A stretch of DNA of 64,000 nucleotides. It comes from Adonisia turfae CCMR0081. GTDB taxonomy: Bacteria > Cyanobacteriota > Cyanobacteriia > Phormidesmidales > Phormidesmidaceae. The first letter of the stretch is position 1; each line of letters begins with the position of its first letter. Shown here one piece after another: positions 1-7,893 of the stretch. The stretch lies in assembly GCF_011009555.1 (NCBI RefSeq), contig NZ_QXHD01000004.1, forward strand, positions 1-64,000. Direction: 5' to 3'. The notes under the pieces are model-generated. The model was not told the DNA's origin. It saw nothing but the letters and a program-made list of their open reading frames with translations, and did no database searches. The translations under genes were made by a program, and so were the position numbers.

Positions 1-336
1 ACTGTAGACAGTAATGGCAAGTTATTGACCCCTCCTGCAGTACATCTACGCGGTGTGGTTACCAAGCACTCACAGGCCGATTGGGATGCCAAAGTTTACC
101 AAGTAGTCACGGCTGGACTACGGGGTCGTTGGAACGAAGTCATTGATACCTCTGGGAATCAGCGGGTTATTCGATGGGATGGATTACGTTCACGCTTAGA
201 GGAGGAGGTTCGTCATTTTGTCCGGCGTGAGCTCCCCAAACGTTACCCCTTAATTGTTTTCCTCATGCAGCCCATTGATACGACAACGCCTTTGGAACCA
301 GCACAGCCAATAAAAAAACGAGTTGTCGCTGTTTAG
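1..336 (+). CDS. rnj: Ribonuclease J, C-terminal fragment (5' end outside window)
   Basis: The reading frame is open from base 1 and ends at TAG 334-336, giving the last 111 residues. The start TVDSNGKLLTPP followed by HLRGVV matches the C-terminal domain of RNase J, where a 'GKL-x-P-x-x-x-x-RG' segment opens the domain. The later W-x-x-L-x-x-x-x-x-x-F-x-R segment and the hydrophobic YPLIVFLMQPI strand also fit that domain. RNase J is a metallo-beta-lactamase/beta-CASP enzyme with endo- and 5'-exonucleolytic activity on RNA. The catalytic HxHxDH motif lies outside the window, so assignment rests on the C-terminal domain alone. A strong terminator hairpin follows about 35 bases after the stop. 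Confidence 0.8.
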   Translation, partial: TVDSNGKLLTPPAVHLRGVVTKHSQADWDAKVYQVVTAGLRGRWNEVIDTSGNQRVIRWDGLRSRLEEEVRHFVRRELPKRYPLIVFLMQPIDTTTPLEPAQPIKKRVVAV

Positions 337-371
337 TATTAGCTATCTAGTATTAGTAGCAACGTAACTCC

Positions 372-420
372 AAGTCTTTGAGGTGGATGGCAATATCCAC
401 CTCAAAGACTTATTTTTATG
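372..420 (+). terminator. Intrinsic terminator after RNase J gene
   Basis: A perfect 17-bp stem pairs 372-388 with 395-411 around a six-base loop (389-394). It is followed by ATTTTTATG, a short U-run. It lies 35 bases after the RNase J stop, so transcription of that gene probably ends here. Confidence 0.85.
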
Positions 421-1008
421 GGCTTTAGATATAGCTTGGCGCACATAGTTCACAACATCAGTCATGACTGGAAGCTATGAATAGCAAAAGCTTGACACTC
501 AGCAAACAGCTGAACGCATTCAGCTGTTTGCTATAAATCTGCATAACGGCAACTATATTTTCTCTGAAAAAATTTAAATAAAAAGTCCAAAATCCTGGCC
601 ATATGGGCAGGCTCAAGCTATAATCCATTGCAACTGAAGCTGTCATAGGATAACTACAGAGCTTGTTAGCTGCAGCTCAACCAACGGCGAGTACTGACCA
701 GTTCCGCTTCTGTCAGAACACTTGCGATTGCAACGTACCAGCGACGCTTACGGTCTGTCTGAGGCCCCAGTACTCTAATCGGATTTATCTAAACGTTACT
801 TCTAGCTGCTAAGCAGTGAAGTTTTTGGATTCCTGCGGTTTGCTCTGTAGCCTGCCCATGGCCTCACCAGAGCCCGGTTGACTTTAACTGAGGTGCCAGA
901 GGGTTTAGGTTAGGGCGGCTGTCTTAGATTTGAAGGATTAATCGTTGAGCTTACGTAAGCCGACCCCGGTGAATATGGGTTGGCTACATGGGTTTTTGAG
1001 GAAATTGG
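421..1008 (+). other. Structured intergenic region and rne leader
   Basis: This long spacer has no convincing protein gene. It contains a seven-base outer pairing (ATAGCTT 431-437 with AAGCTAT 472-478) enclosing the palindrome CAGTCATGACTG (459-470). A perfect 14-bp hairpin with loop CGCA follows (501-514 with 519-532). Near rne there is a 12-bp palindrome GCTTACGTAAGC (949-960) and an alternative 9-bp stem (958-966 with 977-985, one G-U) that shares bases with it. A 13-codon upstream frame starts at 975 and overlaps the rne start. The rne ribosome site GAGGA (998-1002) sits six bases before the ATG. In Synechocystis the rne 5' UTR is an autoregulatory target; a similar role here is inference. 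Confidence 0.5.
501..532 (+). other. Perfect 14-bp hairpin, possible small-RNA terminator
   Basis: AGCAAACAGCTGAA (501-514) pairs perfectly with 519-532 around the tetraloop CGCA. No U-run follows directly; the next bases are ATAAATCT. It could end a short transcript starting near 430, or serve as a stability or processing element upstream of rne. Strand of use is unknown. Confidence 0.5.
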
Positions 1009-3069
1009 ATGCCTAAGCAGATCATTATTGCGGAGCAGCATCGTACTGCCGCCGTTTTTTCGGAAGATCAAATTCAAGAGTTAATTGTGGCTACCGGTAG
1101 CCACCAGGTTGGAGATATCTATGTAGGTACGGTTGAAAACGTACTGTCAGGCATTGATGCCGCTTTCATTAATATTGGTGATAGTGAGCGCAATGGCTTT
1201 ATGCATGTGTCCGACCTTGGGCCACTAAAACTAAAGAGAGCTCCGGGGCCTATTACTGAGTTAGTTGCACCTAAGCAGAAAGTGCTGGTGCAAATTATGA
1301 AGGAGCCTACAGGAAATAAAGGTCCTCGACTGACTGGGAAAATCACTCTCCCAGGACGATATCTGGTGTTAATGCCCTATGGCAGAGGGGTTAACCTATC
1401 TAGACGAATTCGTAATGAGGCTGAGCGCCATAGGCTACGGGCTTTAGGTATCTTGACAAAGCCACCAGGTATGGGGCTACTGGTACGTACTGAAGCTGAG
1501 GGCGTATCTGAAGAAGCTATTATTGAAGATTTGGAAGCGTTGCAAAAACGCTGGGAGATGATTCAGCAAGAAGCCATGGCCACCAGACCACCAGCCTTGC
1601 TGAATCGGGACGATGATTTTATTCAGCGGGTTTTACGGGATGTTTACAATGCAGACGTCAATCGCATTGTAACTGACTCAGATATCGGTATGCAGCGGGT
1701 GAAACAACACCTATCAAGCTGGAGTGATGGTCGCTTACCAGCTGGAGTATTGGTCGATCATCACCGAACTGAGTCTCCGCCGATTCTAGAATACTTCCGC
1801 GTTAATGCAGCAATTCGTGAAGCGTTAAAGCCACGAGTCGATCTGCCATCTGGTGGATATATCATTATTGAGCCCACTGAAGCTTTAACCGTCATTGACG
1901 TTAACTCTGGATCATTTACTCGATCAGCAACTGCACGGGAAACCGTTCTTTGGACTAATTGTGAAGCGGCTGTGGAAATTGCCCGACAGCTACGTCTGCG
2001 GAATGTGGCAGGCGTTATTGTGATCGATTTTATCGACATGGAATCCCGGCGTGATCAAATGCAAGTCCTAGAGCATTTTGGTAAGGCACTACAGGCTGAT
2101 AAGGCCCGTCCTCAAATTTCCCAGCTATCTGAACTAGGACTGGTAGAGCTGACTCGAAAACGTCAAGGCCAGAATATTTACGAGTTATTTAGCTGCCCTT
2201 GTACCGCCTGTGGTGGACTGGGTCATCTTGCTCAGTTACCGGGCGAAGCTCCTGTAGAAGTGCAACAATCAGCAGTAGCGAGTCGTGTTGTACCGATGCC
2301 AAGTGTTCGTATGGCACGCCAAGAACGTTCGGATAGCTTGGAGCCCGAGCAAAATCTGAAGTCTCTCGATTTGGTCAATCATCCTGACTATCACGATAAA
2401 GGTAACGGTCGCAGCAGCCGCCGCCGCCGTCGTCGTGGCAATGATAGCCCCAGCAGCACTCGCAGCGGTCGGTCAATCACAACTCCACCTAAATTAGTCA
2501 ATAACGGCAGCAACGTCAGCTCTATTGTTGGTTCTGCTCCTATTTTGGCCACTAATGGAGACAGTTCCCGAGACGAGCTATCGACAACAGAGACAACCTC
2601 AACTCGTGGTAAACGTTCTCGTGGACGTGGACGTAAACCCGAAGTGCCCCCTCAGGTGGTAACCGTCGCCCTGACCCCTAATGAACAAAGAATCTATGCA
2701 GAAATGGGGATTTCTCCTTTGGTGTTAAGCCAGGAGGAAATCCAAGATACAAAAAACGTAGTGGTATCTGTCGTACTTCCTGGAGAGACTTCTACATCAG
2801 TGGATTCCAGTCAACTTCAGCCTGAACACTTTGATACTATGCTGGTTAAGAGTTTAGGGTCTGAGGAGACTCAAACTGATATGACTAGCGTGTCTGCTGA
2901 GGTTACTGATTCAATCAGTACAGATGCTCCGCTAAGTACACCAGACCAGTCTGATGTTGTCCCTGAGGATATTACTGAAGCTTCTCAAAATTCACCAGAA
3001 TCAGAAGAACCTGAAACACCTCCCACTCGTCGCCGTCGCCGTCGCCGCTCGTCTGCCACGGTGGGCTAG
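1009..3069 (+). CDS. rne: Ribonuclease E/G family endonuclease
   Basis: RNase E cuts AU-rich single-stranded RNA and is the central mRNA decay and maturation nuclease. At 686 residues it has the compact cyanobacterial architecture. An S1 RNA-binding domain lies near residues 36-115 (GFMHVSDLGP). The catalytic aspartates are probably D297 in TVIDVNSG and D340 in VIDFIDM. A zinc-link CxxC is at C398/C401. The remaining 285 residues are low complexity with arginine clusters. The protein ends in seven arginines followed by SSATVG. This matches the C-terminal nonapeptide RRRRRRSSA reported to dock polynucleotide phosphorylase in cyanobacteria. The ATG has a GAGGA site six bases upstream. rnhB begins eight bases after the stop, so the two are probably cotranscribed. 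Confidence 0.97.
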   Translation: MPKQIIIAEQHRTAAVFSEDQIQELIVATGSHQVGDIYVGTVENVLSGIDAAFINIGDSERNGFMHVSDLGPLKLKRAPGPITELVAPKQKVLVQIMKEPTGNKGPRLTGKITLPGRYLVLMPYGRGVNLSRRIRNEAERHRLRALGILTKPPGMGLLVRTEAEGVSEEAIIEDLEALQKRWEMIQQEAMATRPPALLNRDDDFIQRVLRDVYNADVNRIVTDSDIGMQRVKQHLSSWSDGRLPAGVLVDHHRTESPPILEYFRVNAAIREALKPRVDLPSGGYIIIEPTEALTVIDVNSGSFTRSATARETVLWTNCEAAVEIARQLRLRNVAGVIVIDFIDMESRRDQMQVLEHFGKALQADKARPQISQLSELGLVELTRKRQGQNIYELFSCPCTACGGLGHLAQLPGEAPVEVQQSAVASRVVPMPSVRMARQERSDSLEPEQNLKSLDLVNHPDYHDKGNGRSSRRRRRRGNDSPSSTRSGRSITTPPKLVNNGSNVSSIVGSAPILATNGDSSRDELSTTETTSTRGKRSRGRGRKPEVPPQVVTVALTPNEQRIYAEMGISPLVLSQEEIQDTKNVVVSVVLPGETSTSVDSSQLQPEHFDTMLVKSLGSEETQTDMTSVSAEVTDSISTDAPLSTPDQSDVVPEDITEASQNSPESEEPETPPTRRRRRRRSSATVG

Positions 3070-3077
3070 GGTTCCAC

Positions 3078-3659
3078 ATGGCAACGGCTGGTGTAGATGA
3101 GGTTGGGCGTGGAGCTCTTTTTGGTCCTGTAGTGGCTGCGGCCGTTATACTACGGCCTGATTTGGAATTATGGCTGCAGGAGCAAGGGGTAACAGATAGT
3201 AAGGCCCTCACGCCCAAAAAACGTCAACACCTAGTGCCTAGGATTCAATCAGCTTCTGTGGATAGTCAAATTGGCTGGGTTTCAGTTCACCGCATTGATC
3301 AGATAAATATCCTACAGGCCTCATTGCAAGCCATGCGGCAAGCAATTGGGCGATTATCACCTCAACCAACACAATGCCTGGTGGATGGGAACCAGATGAT
3401 TCCCGAACTAAGGATAGAACAAAAAACAGTGGTTAAAGGAGACCAATCAGTGGTTGCGATCGCAGCTGCTAGTATCATTGCCAAGGTTTGGCGAGATACA
3501 CTGATCATCCGCTTATCACACCGTTATCCAGGATACGATCTTGCATCTAATAAAGGTTATGGCAGCCCTAAACATCTAGCTGGTTTACAAAAACTAGGGC
3601 CTACGCGATACCATCGCCGCTCTTTCAAAAGTTGCCAACAACTATCACTACTAGAGTGA
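3078..3659 (+). CDS. rnhB: Ribonuclease HII
   Basis: RNase HII removes ribonucleotides from DNA and degrades RNA in RNA-DNA hybrids. The 193-residue protein opens with AGVDEVGRGALFGPVVAAA, holding the first catalytic pair D7-E8 and the GRG motif. It continues with CLVDGN (third acidic residue) and the AAASIIAKVWRD helix (fourth). Family members are usually 190-220 residues. The gene lies eight bases after rne, an arrangement common in cyanobacteria that makes a two-gene RNA-processing operon likely. Confidence 0.96.
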   Translation: MATAGVDEVGRGALFGPVVAAAVILRPDLELWLQEQGVTDSKALTPKKRQHLVPRIQSASVDSQIGWVSVHRIDQINILQASLQAMRQAIGRLSPQPTQCLVDGNQMIPELRIEQKTVVKGDQSVVAIAAASIIAKVWRDTLIIRLSHRYPGYDLASNKGYGSPKHLAGLQKLGPTRYHRRSFKSCQQLSLLE

Positions 3660-3699
3660 CTAATATGCGCTCTAGCTCAAGTTAGGGGATTAAGTGCGG

Positions 3700-4245
3700 T
3701 TATCGTAGCTGATGAGACGACGCCAGTACACCTGTAGACCACCCGCGGTATTCATGGATTAAACGCCGCTGCAACCGCTGTTTAATCGTACTTAAAATAC
3801 TATTAGCAATAGTATTTCCCGTCGACTCTAGCAAAGGTTTTGGAGTCAACTGGAAGGCAGCAGGTAAATCAATGCTGATATCTAGCTCAGCATTGCCCGA
3901 AACACCAGAATTATCTGGACGTGCGGCCAGCCAGCCTTGCAGTTTGAACGAAAACCTTCGATTGAGTGCAGCTTGCTGTCGGAGCCGACAGGAGTCTGAA
4001 TAAATCACTACTTCACCAGCATCATTGGGATAAATCTGAACATCTGCCACGGGTTCCAACGTCAGCATCAAAAATTTGATGGAGCGCATACTAAATTGGA
4101 AAGTATGACGTCCCAAGACTTTAATTTGGCTAGGATCTGCAAGGGCATACACCAATCGATCAGTATTTCTTAAATACTGATCGATTGGCACAGGAGCTGG
4201 GGATATAGCGATTTCTACAGACTGCGACGCACGCAAATGAACCAT
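3700..4245 (-). CDS. DUF1997 family protein
   Basis: This 181-residue protein resembles the DUF1997 family, found in cyanobacteria and plant plastids, whose function is unknown. Visible hallmarks are the early 'YLRNTDRLVYALADPSQIKVL' type region, the FQFSMRSIKFLMLTLEPVADVQI segment and a C-terminal TILSTIKQRL helix. There is no signal peptide or membrane segment. It is convergent with rnhB and divergent from pheA; the 180-base gap to pheA must carry both promoters. The family call comes from recalled sequence character, not a search. Confidence 0.75.
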   Translation of the reverse strand: MVHLRASQSVEIAISPAPVPIDQYLRNTDRLVYALADPSQIKVLGRHTFQFSMRSIKFLMLTLEPVADVQIYPNDAGEVVIYSDSCRLRQQAALNRRFSFKLQGWLAARPDNSGVSGNAELDISIDLPAAFQLTPKPLLESTGNTIANSILSTIKQRLQRRLIHEYRGWSTGVLASSHQLR

Positions 4246-4422
4246 TAGCCAATTTCACCCCAAGGTCGCATCGTACAAATAAAATGTCCGTAGCATGAAC
4301 AGCATCGCAGGCCATCACCCCTTGCCGTCATACCCCTCAACAATCATTTTGCTTAAAAGTTATTAAGCTAACTCTAACACCTTTATTTCAGCGGTCGCTG
4401 ACGCCCTCTATATATTTTCTAG

Positions 4423-5271
4423 ATGACTTCTATTGCGCACTTAGGACCAGCAGGGAGCTACTCTGAATTGGCGGCTACTAACTATGCACATTGGCTCAAG
4501 ACACACCGTAATGAGGTACCGCCGACCCTAAAGCCCTACAGTACCATTTCTAAAGCTATTCAAGCCGCTGCAGCTGGTGAAACTGATACCGCTGTAGTTC
4601 CCATTGAAAATTCTATTGGTGGAAGTGTACGCGATACCCTAGACATGTTATGGGAATTAGACAGTTTAAAGATTCAAAATAACCTGGTAATTCCTATTCA
4701 CCACGCTCTATTGTCTCAGGCCACAAGTCTAGACTTGATTAAAACAGTCTATTCTCATCCGCAGGCCCTGACTCAATGCCAAAAATGGCTTGCCACTAAT
4801 GTGCCAAATGCTCTACAGATAGCAACAAGTTCAACAACTGAAGCTTTGCCTAAACTATCTGAAAATAAGACGTTTGCAGCAATCTCTCCCCTATGGGCAG
4901 CTAAGCTATATAACATCCCAACATTAGCAGATCCCATTAATGACACCCCCGATAATGCAACCCGATTTTGGGTTCTAGGTCAGAACCTGATAAACCATGG
5001 CAGTCACACATCCCTAGCATTTAGACTGCCAGACAATACCCCAGGCGCTCTACTTAAACCACTCCAGCTATTTGCCACTCAAGGAATCAACATGAGTCGT
5101 ATCGAATCACGTCCTACCAAGCTAGCTTTAGGAGACTACCGATTTTTTATTGATATTGAAGCTAGCTTGGATGATCCAAACACCCAAGCAGCTTTACAAC
5201 TACTCAAAAACTGCACTAAAAGCTTAAAAGTTTTTGGTAGCTACAAAGAAATTAAAGCCCAAATTTTATGA
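4423..5271 (+). CDS. pheA: Prephenate dehydratase
   Basis: The enzyme converts prephenate to phenylpyruvate, the committed step to phenylalanine. The 282-residue protein is monofunctional, with no chorismate mutase domain. It starts with IAHLGPAGSYSELAA. The catalytic region includes TAVVPIENSIGGSV, with the conserved T and the PIENS loop, and later NATRFWVLG. A C-terminal ACT domain (about residues 200-275) contains GALLKPLQLFATQGINMSRIESRP. ESRP is the phenylalanine-binding motif, so feedback inhibition is expected. It is convergent with the LON-domain gene 30 bases downstream. Confidence 0.95.
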   Translation: MTSIAHLGPAGSYSELAATNYAHWLKTHRNEVPPTLKPYSTISKAIQAAAAGETDTAVVPIENSIGGSVRDTLDMLWELDSLKIQNNLVIPIHHALLSQATSLDLIKTVYSHPQALTQCQKWLATNVPNALQIATSSTTEALPKLSENKTFAAISPLWAAKLYNIPTLADPINDTPDNATRFWVLGQNLINHGSHTSLAFRLPDNTPGALLKPLQLFATQGINMSRIESRPTKLALGDYRFFIDIEASLDDPNTQAALQLLKNCTKSLKVFGSYKEIKAQIL

Positions 5272-5301
5272 GTAAATTAATACCTATACCGACATCAAAG
5301 C

Positions 5302-5958
5302 TTACGAAGGACTATCCTCAGGAAGAACATCTTTCAAGGCAGTACGAGCAGCTAGATGATTACGCGTAGACGTTAAGATATCAGCCTCACGCTCCAAACG
5401 TTGAGCTGTATTCTGCATTTCTAGGAGTTGTTGTTGCTCTCTGGCTACACCATGTAGCGTACTGGCAATCCAGTAGGACAAATCTAAGGGCAATTCCGGT
5501 ACACTCTCAGGAAACTCAATCTCTTGACTTGTAAGCTTGGATGAAAGATGAACAACATCTCGAAGCAGTTGATCTACCTCAGATGCTAACGGTGATAAAT
5601 CTTTATCCGCAGCTTCATCCTCAACCCACTCAACCAGACCTACTCGATAAGGTTTTTCACGAACATAATCTAAAACACGGAACCTCTGATGCCCCATGGT
5701 TAATATTTTCATTCGATCATCAGGCAGACGCTGAAAGTGAATCACCTCAGCACAGCAACCAACTTTCGAAATTTCACCACTATCAGGATCAATCATCAAT
5801 ACACCAAAACGACGATCCGACTGTAGGATCGTATTCATCATGATGCGATAGCGAAACTCAAATATATGGAGAGGTAAATGCCTACCAGGAAAGAGAACCA
5901 ACTCAGGCAATGGGAACAAGGGTAGCTCTCGGACAGCGACTGATGAAGCAGAATCCAT
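5302..5958 (-). CDS. LON peptidase substrate-binding domain protein
   Basis: A stand-alone N-terminal Lon-type (PF02190-like) domain of 218 residues with no protease or ATPase part. The family signature is RELPLFPLPELVLFPGRHLPLHIFEFRYR followed by FGVLMID. C-terminally there is a long helical segment with heptad-like spacing (LLEMQNTAQRLEREADIL). An upstream in-frame ATG at 6003 would add 15 residues. I prefer 5958 because homologues begin just before the RELPLFPLP motif. The exact role is unknown; such proteins are common in cyanobacteria. Confidence 0.85.
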   Translation of the reverse strand: MDSASSVAVRELPLFPLPELVLFPGRHLPLHIFEFRYRIMMNTILQSDRRFGVLMIDPDSGEISKVGCCAEVIHFQRLPDDRMKILTMGHQRFRVLDYVREKPYRVGLVEWVEDEAADKDLSPLASEVDQLLRDVVHLSSKLTSQEIEFPESVPELPLDLSYWIASTLHGVAREQQQLLEMQNTAQRLEREADILTSTRNHLAARTALKDVLPEDSPS

Positions 5959-6204
5959 TATGGCAGGTAGGAGATACTTTGCAGCAAACACCCCATAGGA
6001 CAACCAAATAATGGCATGTCTACCAGATGCAGCATGCTTATTCTAACCTATCCACCCATTTCAAACAGCCCTAGACACAGGATATGCAGAAGTAATACCT
6101 GAGCATCTCAAAAACTCATGCCCAGGCATATACTCTTAGATCCACCATCAAGTTATTACACAAAAACCAGCGCAATAACTAACTACAGAAATAATATTAG
6201 AAGA

Positions 6205-6522
6205 CTAAAGCTTAACTTCAATATCTACACCAGCAGGTAAATCCAACTTCATCAAAGCATCAATGGTCTTTGAAGTTGGCTGATATATATCAATAATGCG
6301 TCGATGGGTGCGGGTTTCAAAGTGCTCGCGCGAATCTTTATTTACGTGGGGAGAGCGGAGTACACAATAAATTTTGCGCTTAGTAGGTAAAGGGATTGGA
6401 CCAATCGCTGTTGCATTAGTGCGGTTTGCCGTGTCTACAATCTTTTCGCACGAAGTGTCCAGGAGACGACGATCGAAAGCTTTTAAACGAATGCGAATTT
6501 TTTGCTGCTGAATAGTAGCCAT
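6205..6522 (-). CDS. rpsJ: 30S ribosomal protein S10
   Basis: S10 is a 30S head protein and, in bacteria generally, can act as NusE in antitermination. The 105-residue product shows [17 protein letters not shown], the [29 protein letters not shown] core and ends [11 protein letters not shown]. It is the last gene of the str cluster here, a position typical of cyanobacteria; in E. coli S10 heads another operon. A 14-bp hairpin lies between tuf and rpsJ. Confidence 0.98.
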   Translation of the reverse strand: MATIQQQKIRIRLKAFDRRLLDTSCEKIVDTANRTNATAIGPIPLPTKRKIYCVLRSPHVNKDSREHFETRTHRRIIDIYQPTSKTIDALMKLDLPAGVDIEVKL

Positions 6523-6576
6523 TACGACTAAAGTATCCTCTAATTATCAAGGTTCACAGGCCTTACGACCAAGGGA

Positions 6577-6607
6577 ACGAAGAAGGCATTGAGAATGCCC
6601 TCTTCGT
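6577..6607 (-). other. Intercistronic hairpin between tuf and rpsJ
   Basis: Bases 6577-6590 pair with 6594-6607 in a 14-bp stem with a three-base loop. The single irregular pair is G-U when read as minus-strand RNA but A-C on the plus strand, consistent with function in the str transcript. No U-run follows. It may cap the tuf message or be a processing or attenuation point before rpsJ. Confidence 0.6.
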
Positions 6608-6637
6608 ATTAATCTAAAACAGATTACTCAGTAATAA

Positions 6638-7867
6638 TTACTCAGTGATCTTAGAAACTACGCCGGCACCAACAGTACGTCCACCCTCACGAATAGCGAA
6701 ACGCATACCTTCTTCAACCGCTACAGGGTTAATTAGCTCCACGTTCATCTTGATGCGGTCACCAGGCATAACCATTTCAGCAGCACTGCCATCGTCAGCA
6801 GTGAAGCTAGCAATAGAACCAGTTACATCAGTGGTACGCACGTAGAACTGAGGCTTATAACCGGGGAAGAAGGGAGTATGACGGCCACCCTCTTCCTTAT
6901 TTAGAACGTAAACCTCAGCCTCAAACTTAGTGTGAGGAGTGATACTGCCAGGCTTCGCTAACACCATACCGCGTAGAATGTCTTCTTTTTGAATACCACG
7001 CAATAAAACACCAACGTTGTCACCAGCCATACCTTCATCTAAGGTCTTCTGGAACATCTCAACGCCTGTAACTGTGCTCTGAGTAGTGTCACGGATACCA
7101 ACAATCTCAATTGTTTCACCGACTTTAACCTTACCACGCTCGATTCGGCCAGTAGCTACAGTACCACGACCAGTAATAGAGAAAACGTCCTCAACAGCCA
7201 TCAAGAAAGGCTTGTCAACATCACGCTCGGGAGCAGGAATGTATTCATCCACCTGATTCATCAGGTCATGAATTTTATCTACCCATTCATCCTCGCCCTT
7301 GCCAATACTACTATTCGCCTGCAATGCCTCAACAGCCTTCAACGCAGAGCCTGCAACGATAGGAATATCATCACCAGGGAAATCATAGGAACTGAGCAAC
7401 TCACGAACTTCTAGCTCAACCAGCTCAAGTAGTTCCTCATCATCTACCTGGTCTTGCTTATTTAAGAAAACGACGATGTGAGGTACGCCAACCTGCTTGG
7501 AAAGCAGAATATGCTCACGGGTCTGAGGCATAGGGCCATCAGCTGCAGAGCAAACCAAGATAGCACCATCCATCTGGGCTGCACCTGTAATCATATTTTT
7601 CACATAGTCTGCGTGTCCGGGGCAGTCTACGTGGGCATAGTGACGGTTTTCGGTTTCGTACTCTACGTGAGCAGTATTGATCGTAATACCCCGCGCCTTT
7701 TCCTCAGGAGCAGCATCAATATCCTCGTAGTTACGAGCTTTAGCACTACCAGCTGCTGCCAAGGTCATAGTGATCGCAGCTGTCAGCGTGGTTTTACCGT
7801 GGTCAACGTGGCCAATGGTGCCGATGTTAACGTGGGGTTTGCTTCTTTCAAACTTTTCGCGTGCCAT
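6638..7867 (-). CDS. tuf: Elongation factor Tu
   Basis: EF-Tu delivers aminoacyl-tRNA to the ribosome as a GTP complex. The 409-residue protein has the G1 loop GHVDHGKTT, effector region [15 protein letters not shown]3 DCPGHADY and G4 NKQD. Domains 2 and 3 follow, with [13 protein letters not shown] and the C-terminal end [15 protein letters not shown]. Its length matches other cyanobacterial EF-Tu proteins. It lies 26 bases after fusA within the str operon. Confidence 0.99.
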   Translation of the reverse strand: MAREKFERSKPHVNIGTIGHVDHGKTTLTAAITMTLAAAGSAKARNYEDIDAAPEEKARGITINTAHVEYETENRHYAHVDCPGHADYVKNMITGAAQMDGAILVCSAADGPMPQTREHILLSKQVGVPHIVVFLNKQDQVDDEELLELVELEVRELLSSYDFPGDDIPIVAGSALKAVEALQANSSIGKGEDEWVDKIHDLMNQVDEYIPAPERDVDKPFLMAVEDVFSITGRGTVATGRIERGKVKVGETIEIVGIRDTTQSTVTGVEMFQKTLDEGMAGDNVGVLLRGIQKEDILRGMVLAKPGSITPHTKFEAEVYVLNKEEGGRHTPFFPGYKPQFYVRTTDVTGSIASFTADDGSAAEMVMPGDRIKMNVELINPVAVEEGMRFAIREGGRTVGAGVVSKITE

Positions 7868-7893
7868 GTATTTTACTGTGTCCCTAAACTAAC

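Noticed and set aside
458-646. 62-codon minus-strand frame in the RNase J-rne spacer
   Set aside because: It overlaps the hairpins at 459-532, has no ribosome site and its hydrophobic, phenylalanine-rich composition looks like chance.
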